This document shows positions 11,812-22,128 of a stretch of 64,000 bases of DNA, one piece after another; within the stretch, counting starts at the first letter, position 1, and every line of letters begins with the position of its first letter. The notes under the pieces are model-generated. The model worked only from the letters and a program-made list of their open reading frames with translations, had not been told where the DNA came from and did no database searches. The DNA comes from Arachnopeziza araneosa. Taxonomy: Eukaryota; Ascomycota; Leotiomycetes; Helotiales; Arachnopezizaceae. Position numbers and translations under genes: made by a program. The stretch lies in assembly GCA_003988855.1 (NCBI GenBank), contig QYAI01000046.1:124001-188000 (forward strand), given 5' to 3'.

Positions 11812-12612
11812 GCTGGACAATGAGTGTGTACAATCTAATATTCTATATGACGAAAAAGAGTATCCAATTGTCCACTCACATGGCTTGTTGAAGGACAAAT
11901 TGACTTGTAGTTTCGAGGAGTCCGCTCTCGGCTAAGGAAAAATTCTGTCCGTACAAAACCGTTGAATTCTGATATTCTCAACTGCATTTCTAAGGTATTC
12001 TAAACCATCATCTTTTCTGATAACGCTTGCCTAGATAAATAACGTAGCAATTCTTGCTCTGCAGTATCTTCGAGAGGAAGCACTCACGTGACACATTCTT
12101 GCTACCTAGGTATTTCCATTAGATGTTCTCCAAGTCCCTTGTTTCTGTTAGATCCTCAAGATTATGGTTTGTCATCTGCTGGTTTAGGTTCTTCTTCGCT
12201 GATACAAAATTCAATAGCACCGTGTAGCCCTGATTGGCGTGTCTTCTTACTGCGGACATTTATTTCTTACGTTCGCACCGCGGACCTGTTCATACCACGT
12301 ATCTTCAGCGGGAAATCGGAAATATCTGGTTAGATTATAGACGCTGTTGTTGTTCGTGATAATTCCTTTGTGATTAAACGCCTAGAGAGATATTCTACCA
12401 AGTTTAGTATGCATAGCATGCTCGGAAACCTTCGATAGCATTGAAGAAGATAGCAAACCAACCATATTGGTAAGGAGAGTCATAATTCGTTATTTTAAAG
12501 CTTCTGTGCGACAGATCTCCCAGAAACACGCCCAGTATGACTGAAGCATCGCCTCGTAGCAGGTCGAGCGACTTCCAACAGGTCAAAGTAACCCATGAAC
12601 CGTTACATCGTC
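11812..12612. other. Intergenic: upstream of bioF, downstream of GH16 gene
   Basis: This 800-nt stretch has no supported gene. It should hold the bioF promoter and 5' UTR and the GH16 3' UTR. A palindromic TCACGTGA is at 12084-12091. Confidence 0.5.
12084..12091. promoter_or_regulatory. Palindromic TCACGTGA (bHLH E-box)
   Basis: A perfect 8-nt palindrome about 270 nt upstream of the bioF start. Such sites bind bHLH or bZIP factors in fungi; occupancy here is inference. Confidence 0.3.
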
Positions 12613-13548
12613 TCAGGAGGCATGTCCCTCGCGTGTGCTCCCAAAGTCATTCGCAAATTTCCCCCATCCTCCATCAGGCCCATCCGTCATTCTTAAATGA
12701 TGGATCACAAAATCATATGTTCCATCTGCCGGCAAACGTCCCTGGCACACATTCCCGCCCATTGCTATGTTGATAATGATAATATAATCACTAATCCTCC
12801 TCGTCGTTTGTGGAAGAGTAGCCTTCATTACGGACTGTCCATCAATATACCAAATCGCTCTTCCACCCCTCCCATCGGAACCCTGTTCCCAAGCAAACTT
12901 AAACTCATGAGGCTGGTTGCCCAGAGACGGAATCGGCGTCTCCACTACCCTGTGTTTGTCCCAATCCTCTCCATTGAAGAACCCCCAATGTAGACACGAA
13001 TGATTCACACAATCTCCGTTCCAACTCTCCATAATATCCACCTCTCCGTCATTCGGCCAGGTAAAGGGCTGGGATGGGAGAAGCCAGAACGCAGGCCAAA
13101 TCCCCGAGGCGCAAGGAGCGGATAACACAGCTGTCAAGCAACCGCGTTGTTTTTCCAGTTTTTGGATAGAATTCAGGCGTGCAGAGGTATATTTGTCTGA
13201 CGAGGAAGACGATACTATACCCCGCAGGACGAGCTTGTTGTCGGATGTGAAAAAGCTGTTTTCTGGGTTGGCCGTGTAATTTTGGGATTCGTTGTTTCCC
13301 CACCCGTGCGCGCCGGTTTCTTGTTTGAAGAGTGAAGATACCGGTATAGAGGGGTGGAAGGTGGGTTGCCAATATGGTGCCGAGGGTCTCGAGGAGGGTA
13401 CAGGAGGTGCTCCTCCGCCAGGTCTGCTGGCATAATTGATGGGAGGAGGGGGAGGTCTAGAGCCTGTCGGAGGATGAGAATCGGTGAATTCACGAAGTTT
13501 CTCCTTTCCCTTGTTGAGGAGCCCATCAAGAGTGTGTTGGAACGACAT
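12613..13548 (-). CDS. GH16-family beta-glucanase-like protein
   Basis: Single exon, 311 residues. The GH16 catalytic motif GEVDIMES supplies Glu169, Asp171 and Glu174; SGIWPAFWLLP upstream and the jelly-roll segments HEFKFAWEQ and WYIDGQSV also fit the family, which hydrolyses or transglycosylates beta-1,3(4)-glucans. The first 60 residues are a low-complexity, Pro-rich, charged region (GSRPPPPPINYASRPGGGAPPVPSS) and there is no signal peptide, so the protein may be intracellular or unconventionally exported. No GPI signal is seen at the C-terminus, which is polar. Same strand as bioF but 800 nt away, so probably an independent gene. Confidence 0.88.
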   Translation of the reverse strand: MSFQHTLDGLLNKGKEKLREFTDSHPPTGSRPPPPPINYASRPGGGAPPVPSSRPSAPYWQPTFHPSIPVSSLFKQETGAHGWGNNESQNYTANPENSFFTSDNKLVLRGIVSSSSSDKYTSARLNSIQKLEKQRGCLTAVLSAPCASGIWPAFWLLPSQPFTWPNDGEVDIMESWNGDCVNHSCLHWGFFNGEDWDKHRVVETPIPSLGNQPHEFKFAWEQGSDGRGGRAIWYIDGQSVMKATLPQTTRRISDYIIIINIAMGGNVCQGRLPADGTYDFVIHHLRMTDGPDGGWGKFANDFGSTREGHAS

Positions 13549-16382
13549 TGTTGATGCTGGTGCTGAATGAAAGAGTGACGTAGGTGAGGCTGAATTGCCC
13601 TCCCCCTTCGCTAAAACGAGCCCCGCGGTCGCTCATCTTGGGGTTGTTAGCGATCCAGAGGCACCATATAAACTTTAGCCTAGACAAAAATGATGATAGC
13701 ATTCTGAATTATGATAGAAACTGTCTTATTGATAAGTCATTCACGTCTCTAGTAAGTCAAGGATTCATATAACAATACTGGAACGGCTTAGCCTACCATC
13801 AATCCGCCCAGTCATCGATTTGTACACGCACTATAACTTTGTTGGTCTAATTTGGCGAGCTTGCATTATAGTGTATTTTGGAGTGAAATCGAGGAGACTT
13901 TTAGATTCTATAATCTTATTAAGGAGATTAGATCTTCTGCCCATCGATGTCTACTGTAATTCTAAGCAGTCGACTTTCCTGAATGTGTTCTAGATACCTA
14001 GCCTCAATTCGATCGGTAGGTCACCCGTTTTTGGAGCAGGCACTTTGGAAATTCAAATTATTGCTAGACAGAGACACAATCTTGGCAGCGCTTCACTAAT
14101 ATGTCAGATCAACTTGGATCACCGCGTTCTATCCTCTATCAAATGTTAAAAAGGATTCAGTTCTCGACTCTCATCGGAGACGAAACTAGCTAGCCTTCCA
14201 GGAGGTGCCTCTTTTTACTTCGGAGGAGATACCGGTTTCTTGTCACGCAATTTCCAATAAGCACTCTGCGTCCCGAAGTATTGTGCGGCCGCACAATAAT
14301 CGGATCCTCCGGTAATTAAAGGAGACTACAACTAAGACTCGTAAAAAGAAAGTTTTTAGCCACAATCAATTCGATAACGGGAGCAACCAGCTTCGTAAAT
14401 CTCTCCAACGGAATTCCATCCATGATCCCGAATATGGAGGAGGGAAGAACAACCTCCAAGAAACTTGTCTTGGTCAGGTCTACTGTGAGTGGCTGAAAGA
14501 TGCGATCGAAGCTTACTGTCAACAGTGACCCGCCTATCATGTTAGATTCTCATGTTCCATGTCGTTTTTACCCTCCTTTCTAGTCACGAGACACTATTTC
14601 ATAGGTACATTGATCTTGTTCCGTGGCCTGCGTTAGTTGTGGAACGAAGGGCCCGACAAAGAATTCGAGTTGCATGACGTATATGCGCATTCATGCAACT
14701 GCCAACCAACGGCCAAGACGGGTGTGAAAGAACGCAACGACGGCTAAACCGGTCTGCGCCGTACTTGTACGCAACTCTGATGACCCGCCAAGCGCATTTT
14801 ATTTACTCTTTGGGTATGCCAAGTCCAGTTCCATTATCAGCGAGGGGCTCGAACATCCATGAGGTGAGATTCGTTGGTGGCACAAGAAAAGAGACCCCCG
14901 TACATTTATTTGCATCCCACGCGTTCCGGTTGCTCCATTTAGTGACGGTCGATTGACAAAGGCTGATGTGGCTTGCTGCTAGCAAAACGTTCTTCGATCA
15001 GCGAAGCTGCCGCGCTCCATTCCTCTTCTAGAAAAGAGTTGGGAGAAAAAGTAGGTCCAAGACTCTGCCACTGGCCGCTAGAGCAGAGGGCTGTGTACTA
15101 GCACCTGGGATTTTCCTTGGTCGTGTGCAAAATTGCCTGATGTGGGCAAGGAAAAATTGTTCATCGTCTGACTCCATTGCCAACGAGGCGGAGTTTTCGG
15201 AGGCCGTGTCCAAAATTCTCACTCGATCAAAGAAAAATATGTTTGGAAGAGACGCTGATATCTCGAGATGGATTCTCTCCGGAATACGGCAAATCCTTTC
15301 GTGTCACCACTGGAAGTCTGCACGTCGGACCTGGCCACCGGAGCGGTCGTGCAGCCTTTTAATTACTGGAGATCAGCCACAAAGCCCAGAAGAGAAGCCG
15401 CCCCACGGCTAAGGCGCATAAGGGACGGATTCCAGGGGGCTTGGGAACGCATGGCATTGGATGAGCACGGAAGTAACTTGCCGCATGGCTTCCGGCGTTT
15501 GGGGTTTCGTCATTGTTTGTTTGTCCCAAGGGACTTGACCCCTTTAGGTACTGTTCATAGGTGGTGTCAACAACCACTCGAGTCGAGATGGGACGGCAAC
15601 AACATTACTATCTCGCTCAGCCTGCCCTCAATTCTCGCAAAACAAGCGGCATATCACCACTCGCTACAAGTCCAGCTTCTCCATCTTCCTCCTTATCGAT
15701 GAAGGAAGGTGGCCGTCCTGGTACCTTGCTAATGTGCTCTCAAACCTCGCTTACCCCCAGCATTCCCGCGCTCCTCCAAGGCGTCGTAATCATGCTCGGC
15801 CGGCCAATCACACAGCCAGATGTTCTGCCCAAAGTCTCCCTTCTTGAAATGACGGCGTTTTGTTGACCCATTAAAAGCTGCGGTGATGAGCTCTTTGGAG
15901 TTTAAAGAGTCTTGGCATTCTGATCCAAGATTCTAAGAATAAAGGATGTTCGTGGGCAGGACGTGGCCGGTCCACTCACCTGATAAAACTATGCTCCTCA
16001 CCCCTTCTCTGGTGCTCGCCGTCACGTATATTCCATCGTACGGCGTATTGTCACCTTTACAATCAGTTTCGTCTTTCCCTTCTCTTCTTTGATGTCCTAC
16101 TTCTCTACTTCTGCTTCGATCTAGTGACACCGTCACTCCCCTTGTCGCCAAGGCTGCGATCCGCGACCAGACCAAGGCAGCATCACAAACCCTTAATCTT
16201 CGACCATCAGCATCTCTTTTCTTAGTATCGAAAAAACCCACACTCCTTTGTTTCTCACCGAGATTCACGATCTACTTTTCGGCCGCGCTTCCTGTCGACA
16301 AGTGGAGAGAGAAACACTGCTTGTCGAAACCCTCGACACAACACGTAAGGTAACAGTTCGAAAAGAGCCATTCCAGCCCAAA
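13549..16382. other. Long intergenic stretch, no recognised gene
   Basis: This stretch of 2.8 kb lies between divergently transcribed genes. Several chance ORFs (the longest 144 codons near 15268) overlap each other in different frames and show no family motif. The part from about 15900 to 16382 is pyrimidine-rich on the plus strand and is probably promoter and 5' UTR of the following PAP2 gene. I see no repeats, tRNA or transposon remnants. Confidence 0.45.
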
Positions 16383-17727
16383 ATGGCGCATCAAAGACTC
16401 AACACCACAGTCCCATACGAGGATCCCCAATGGAATTCAAGTCCAGCATGGAGATTGCCTGGATGGGCAGAGCCTGTGGTGAGCATTTCCCCACTAGCTC
16501 GCCACCATCAAATGCTAATAGACGCAGATGGTTGCTAGCATTCTCATTGGTGCCATGATTTTAACAAGAAGACGAGGTTTCAAGGTATTTGGTGCAAGAA
16601 GGTCAGACTATGGCTTGTTAGAGGATTCCGATTCCGCTAGATCGTCCGACGACCTCCTTTCGAGAGAGCAGATGCTCACCAATGTGTCAACCGATGACTG
16701 GACCATAGATTCCATTAGTACTATGAAGAACCCTCCGAAGAAGAGATCGTGCTGTGGAACAGTCCTATACACTCCAAACACCTCGCGGTTTGCGAAGCAT
16801 TACCACAGCAAGATTATGCAGAAATTCCCCTTCCTGATGGAGATGTTCTATTGGATCATCACGTATGCATTCTACCGATCAACATCACTTCTTGCACAAG
16901 CGATCTTTTCGAAGACGGGAATTTGGGACGTGGCGCAGGACCATGGTTTGGCCATATTGGAATTCGAGCAATTTTCCTGGTTGAGCTTCTTGTGGCCAAT
17001 CCATGAGAATGAGGTCCAGCAATGGTTTATGCATGGACACCAGACTTTCTTGACCGTGTTGAATCGATCCTATGCACTGATCCACATTCCTGGTACTGTC
17101 GGGTATGTTACTCCCCTCCTTTCCAAGCTCCTTAGCTGATCTTCCAACAGCTTCATTGCTTGGTATTATTATGTTGCACCGTCCTTCAATACTTTCGCTG
17201 TAATTCGCCGCACTATGACTCTCACGAATCTCCTCGCTTTCTCGATCTTCGTTATTTATCCATGTATGCCACCAAGGCTTCTGCCGCGCGAATATGGCTT
17301 CTTGGATAGTGTTGGACACAACAATGCCGAGAGTGTTTGGATGAGCGGAAAATATGTCAACTCTCTAGCTGCCATGCCGTCCATGCATTTCGGATATTCT
17401 TTTTGTATCGGCTGCACCATGATATATCATTCGGGCGTGTTCCGAGAGGTCCTTGAGCAAGGTGAGAAGCGCAAGTCCACATACTGGACAGTATTCTATT
17501 GCTTGTTGGGCGTCGCATATCCTGCCTGGATTCTCATAACCATTGTTGCAACTGCCAACCACTACTATCTTGACGCCTGCATCGCTTTCTTCGTCACCCT
17601 CATCGCTTTCGCCTGCAACCGAGTATTCTTGGTGTTTTTGCCTTTGGAAGATCTGTTATTGTGGTGTCTGAGGCTCGAGAAGCCAATTCCTTCGACTGGA
17701 GATAGAGCTCACAGAGCTCGGGTATAA
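16383..17727 (+). CDS. Aur1/Ipt1-type PAP2-superfamily membrane phosphotransferase
   Basis: Exons 16383..16478, 16528..17102 and 17151..17727 join in phase to give 415 residues. There is a membrane helix near residue 35 and a cluster of helices in the second half. The PAP2-like motifs are present: CMPPRLLP, then GKYVNSLAAMPSMHFGYS with His303, and ANHYYLDAC with His361 and Asp365. This layout is that of the fungal inositolphosphotransferase Aur1/Ipt1 group, which moves phosphoinositol between phosphatidylinositol and ceramides in Golgi or ER membranes. Whether this member makes inositolphosphoceramide or acts on another lipid phosphate cannot be told from sequence alone; it is more divergent than the essential Aur1. 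A large cytosolic loop (residues about 55-120) carries Ser-rich acidic sequence. Confidence 0.85.
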
Positions 17728-18351
17728 AAACCTGTTAAAAGGCATTGCATTTGGGTTGGCGTTTTGAAATATTTTCGAGTTATAACGATACCATTGCATG
17801 GCAATCGGAGTTTAAGGTTGGCTTTTTGAAGCATATCGGTGGTAATTCCGATCTAAGGAGCACAAACAACACTTCTAATATATATAGAGAGTGAAAATAA
17901 AAGATAAATAGCAAATGTTAGGGGGATCGAGAAGTGACGTTCCACTTAAGTTCTTATGCCTCTGAGCTTGGGCTGCAGACCATTTGTCAGATGGTGAATT
18001 GCGCCTCTCGCAATAAGTGTAAATCCGATCTCCTCCCCTCGCGGATGCTGGGGCCTCTAAGATTAGCGCATCAGATGAATTCTTGCCGGAATCGCGAGGC
18101 TGCAATATAATCCCTACCTCTAGAAATTCGAAGGCTGAAGCTCCTGAAGGGTATCAAGTTCAACGTCTCCCGACTTCAATTCCCCGCCACACTACCTACG
18201 CGCCAATTTTTGTCTGTAATTTACTTGACGACTGTCTCTCGTTATATAATCCTTCGTTAATCCTTTCTACCTCACGACTGACCCTCTTTCTCAAGCTCCA
18301 AAGTTTAAATCAGGCTCCCTCAATTCACGGCAGCAACACAAAATATCAACA
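17728..18351. other. Intergenic: 3' UTR and BTB gene promoter/5' UTR
   Basis: This 624-nt stretch between two plus-strand genes has no supported gene. The last 150 nt are pyrimidine-rich and lead into the BTB gene start. Confidence 0.45.
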
Positions 18352-19350
18352 ATGGCGGGTTCCGGTGAAAATGATGGGAACGTTCCAGAAGATGGAGGAG
18401 CTGATGTAGAGATGGGAAACGAAGTTATGGTCGAGATTGATGCTTCTGGTCTTGGAGGAGATGCTAAGGGTAAAAACGACGACAATGAGAATGGGCTGCC
18501 TTTTCAGGAAGGAATCATGGAAGATGCGCCCGCTCGTATCACCTATATCGACTACCTCAAGAGTCCGGTCATTGGCCTTCTAGTCGGTCAAGGTAACGAG
18601 CAAGCTCTACTTAGTGCGCATCAAGGTCTCCTCACTTCCTCGCCGTGGTTCGCTGACGCCTGTGCCAAGTTCAGTGATGAAGTTTCCGTAAGCTTCCCTA
18701 ATCCGGTGTTACATATGAGCCTTATGGCTGATCAGATGGCAAATATAGGAGCGCCGCATTGACCTTGTAGACGAAGACCTCGATGCGGTAGGGTGCTTCC
18801 TCGAGTTTCTGTACACGGGCGACTACTTCCCCCGCAAATTCCCCAATTCACGCGATCTCGAACGAGATCCCAGCACCCCGCTCATCGACGAGACGGGCGA
18901 TCAACTCCTCAAGCATGCCCGTGTCTACACCCTCGCCGAGACGTTAAATCTCCCTCAGCTAAAGTCTCTCGCATCTAGCAAGATCCACTGCGTGAACTCA
19001 ACGGCGAAGGGCGAGATCGCATATGCTAGATACGTGTATGCTCATACCGATAAGGACGATTTAGCCATCCGAGCACCAGTTGCGAATTTCTGGGCTACGA
19101 GGAGTCATACTTTGAGGAGCGAAGCTGAGAATGAATTTAGACATATGTGCTTGGAGTTCCCGCAATTTGGATACGATGTTCTTAGTACGTTCTTATTTCT
19201 CCTTTTCATTTTCTAGCATCAAAGAAATATTCCAACCAGAAGCTAACTGTACCAATAGCTCGTGTCTTGGACGATAAGCTCAAGCGTGAGAAGCTAGACA
19301 AGCCGCACCCTACACCGGGAAGTTCTCGCAAGCGACCACGCGGGATCTAG
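18352..19350 (+). CDS. BTB/POZ domain protein
   Basis: Exons 18352..18687, 18749..19184 and 19259..19350 give 287 residues. An acidic N-terminal tail (residues 1-60) is followed by a fungal BTB fold: SPVIGLLVG, LLSAHQGLLTSSPWFADAC, then after the first intron RRIDLVDEDLDAVGCFLEFLYTGDY and LLKHARVYTLAETLNLPQLKSLA. BTB domains dimerise and often recruit Cullin-3, but nothing here names a substrate. A region of helices follows and the C-terminus is basic (SSRKRPRGI), a possible nuclear localisation signal. It is transcribed toward stuA, with about 700 nt between their stop codons. Confidence 0.85.
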
Positions 19351-20068
19351 GTTTTTGCAAAAGGGCTGTTCTATCTTTAGGGAACAGAGTTTAAGTGGAA
19401 TGTTTTATTGGTGCGTTGGCAACCTCCGTATAAAAGCGTCTTTTTGTCTCCAGTATTCTTGTTTGAAGCCGAAATATTTAGCTAGAGTGAAAGGAGAAAG
19501 TTGCGGAATGTACCAACAGAAAAGCTCTTGTACACCAGCTAAACCTGGCTTAAGATGGAAGGAAAGTGTTCTTGCGTAGGAATTTAAGTGTATGAAAGGA
19601 TGATGAAGATTCGAGGTTGCTTTATGCTTTAGCGGAAGTGCTATTGGACAAGTACGGATGTAGCGGATGTAAGCAGCCAATATGTAAAAGGAACAGACTC
19701 GTTAGAATTCCTACCAAATCATTCATTCCTCAACATAGGTGTGTAGCAGTACAAATAACCACCCAACCCATCCAATCCCATCCCATCGCTTCCTTTTGCG
19801 CCCATTTGAAATTTCTCCATCACACGAACAAATTTGTCGAACTTTTGTCAGTTTCAGTTCCACTGGACATAGATATCGCAGAAAGTAGGCTGAAGCCTTC
19901 GCATCATAACGTCTTCCTTTGATTCTTGGGTCAGTCATCATGTCATCATAACGGAAAGCAAAAACTCCAACAGAATAGCCGGAAATAGGTATCACAAATC
20001 CACCTTCTCTCCCTTTATGTGGAACCCCTTCCCTGTCCTGGCCCCCAATATATCGACTTAGCCAATCA
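19351..20068. other. Intergenic between convergent BTB and stuA genes
   Basis: This 718-nt stretch should hold both 3' UTRs. A minus-strand ORF overlapping here (19723..20331) is out of frame with stuA and was not accepted. Confidence 0.45.
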
Positions 20069-21219
20069 TCAGGAATAGATCCCTCTTTGCTCCCCTCCTC
20101 CCTGTGCTGAAGGTGCTGCACCATAGAACGTAGCCGTTTGGTTACTCTGCTGTGCATGAGCATTTGGATCAGTGGTTTGAGCAGTTCCAATCCGGGGCAT
20201 AGCCATGCCTCTAGCTGCTGTGGACAGGGCATGTGCGTGGTGGTTGCTAGGATGGTAGAGCAGGGCGCCGATGTTGTGTACGAACAACGGGTAGAGAGAT
20301 TCCGTAATTTTCTCCTTATTGGCAAATTCAAGGGCCCGCTCGAATGGTATCCTAGAGGGGGTTAGATGGTAAAAATGGGTTTCTGGAAGGGGATGTTTTA
20401 CCAAACTCCTTTGAGACTGGTGTAACACATGTTAACAGTGTCTTTAGACAGAGTTTTGGGGGTGGGAAAACTAACTGCATAGGTCCGATTTTGACGACGT
20501 GCTTCAACTTCTCACTCTTGAGGATTCCGTCTCTGCGACCGCGGGTCATGCCTGCTACGTTAAGGAGCTTCGTGCCATTGATCATGTGGTTGTCTATTCC
20601 ATTGTTAGTGGAAGAAGGAGAGTAGCGGATGGGGTGGAGGAAACGCACCCTCGCGCCTGGCAACACAGGTCCCATTGACATCGACCTGAAAGCAGAGGGT
20701 TCCCTCGTCCTCCCACAAGGTTGCCGTCACCCTCGGCTTCGCACCTGGCGGCGCAACCTGGCCCGTACTATCACTAAAGGCTGGGGCTCCACCGTAATTC
20801 TGATCGTCCATGGTCGTCATGGCGGACATGGGCGGAAGGGCAATGCGTGGCGGACCCGAGAAATGGGGCTGTTCGTAGGCGGCTCGTCCCGAATCAGGTG
20901 GGTTGTAGCGCATCTGTATGTCGTATGAGTATTGGGGGTATTGGTTGGAGGATTGAGGTTCTTGAGCTGGGTCGGCGTGGTTTGGCTGAGGCGCAGATGG
21001 GCTGTAAGGCTGTCCAATGCCGGGTAAGGATTGGCCGTAGGAAGGAACGTGCATGGAGCCCATCTTGTTGTTGTTGCTGTTGCCGCCGTGAGGAGGATAG
21101 GAGAGCGGAAGAGGATTGGTAGAGGGCAGAGGGAGAGAAGACGACTTGTCAAAGTCAAAGGGGACAATGGGACTGGACAGGTGCTGGTTGAGAGAGCCGT
21201 CTTCTTCCTTCGACACCAT
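20069..21219 (-). CDS. stuA: APSES-family developmental regulator StuA
   Basis: bHLH-like APSES transcription factor that controls conidiophore and mycelial development in Pezizomycotina. Exons 20649..21219, 20476..20593, 20402..20416 (only 15 nt) and 20069..20351 give 328 residues. The N-terminal 160 residues are Pro/Gln/Asn-rich. The APSES domain starts at [15 protein letters not shown] and runs through [55 protein letters not shown] and [22 protein letters not shown]. The micro-exon supplies HLKGV and is required to restore the motif. The C-terminal tail after the domain is only about 55 residues, whereas StuA proteins I know are around 600 residues, so a further spliced exon or a true truncation is possible. 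It diverges from SRP72. Confidence 0.92.
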
Positions 21220-22128
21220 CCTGACGAGGTCCGCCTTTAGCTTGGGCTGTTGCCGTGGGGTGATAGGCTGAGATCCAGCTTACTTTGCCTGAATGAAAGC
21301 TTACTCACCACGTTATCTCGGCGGCAGACTGGAGAGGCACTCGCTCCAGGAGAACACGGTCGCGAGAAGAGCAGAGGAGGAGAGCGGACGGAGTTGCTGT
21401 GGAGGGGAACGTTTGAAGGGAGGAGGAAGTTGACGAGAGATAGTCGATACAGCCTTATTTCGGCGTCACGCTGTGTGGCAGCAGCAGCAGCACTTAGCGA
21501 AGCCTCTCACCGGCCAGATCCTCTATTCGCAGCTGCATCAGCCCCTGTGAGACTTTGGATACTGGAGTCTGCGTCCCGTTTGCTTCCGGGCGCTTGCTCC
21601 AGCCCCAGCCTTGCTGATCAAGTGGCTAATCATGCCCTGGACCTGCCACCAAACAGCGCGAACAAAGAAACTGAAATAGCACGACACTTGTGGAGTGGAG
21701 AGGGAGGAAGAGAAGACGGCGATGGCGACGGCGACAGCGACAGCGACAGCGACGGCGGCGACGACGACAACAACAGGACCATTCTCTATATAGCAACTGT
21801 GACTCGGTAGTTACTCAAAACAAGTTACATCATTCACTCCTTCCCTAGGTAAGTCTGTTCTGCTCTGCGGCGACTAGGCCCCTGATTGGTCTTCCCCTCG
21901 CCTAATTCACACCCCACTACAGTACAACTTGGAGCAGCAGAAGCGAACCCCACCAACTACCACCACCGTCAGTCCCATCCTCCTCCACACATGACCAGTA
22001 TCAAAAACCTCGCCACGGCCACATACTTGCTCGCAAACATTGTTTGATTGCCCTCTCTTCGCCGTATGTAAGCATCATGTTGTCTCCCCGGTAGTTTCTA
22101 ACCACGACCCCGAGCAAAGGCAGCCACC
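21220..22128. promoter_or_regulatory. Divergent stuA / SRP72 upstream region with low-complexity repeats
   Basis: This 909-nt region is shared by the two divergent genes. It contains a CAG run near 21479-21494 and a degenerate GGCGAC/AGCGAC hexamer array at about 21719-21770. stuA genes in Aspergillus have long regulated leaders; whether the same holds here is inference. The plus-strand ORF 21250..21810 is driven by this low complexity and is not accepted as a gene. Confidence 0.45.
21719..21770 (+). repeat. Degenerate hexanucleotide tandem repeat (GGCGAC/AGCGAC)
   Basis: Successive six-base units of the form GGCGAC and AGCGAC run for about 50 nt, ending in GACGAC. It lies in the stuA/SRP72 spacer. 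Such arrays are length-variable. Confidence 0.7.

Noticed and set aside
11812..11898. N-terminal extension of bioF to the ATG at 11898
   Set aside because: The stretch has a GTGAGT donor-like and CCAG acceptor-like pair just before ATG 11811 and does not resemble the family's N-terminus.
15268..15702. ORF of 144 codons in the long intergenic stretch
   Set aside because: Overlaps other ORFs in different frames, no splice or family support.
19723..20331. Minus-strand ORF of 202 codons overlapping stuA
   Set aside because: It is in another frame over the last stuA exon and the 3' region. Its composition is erratic and it has no family motif; at most its lower part could be a missing stuA exon, noted as a finding.
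21250..21810. Plus-strand ORF of 186 codons in the stuA/SRP72 spacer
   Set aside because: Much of it is translation of a hexamer repeat and CAG run; no conserved motif.
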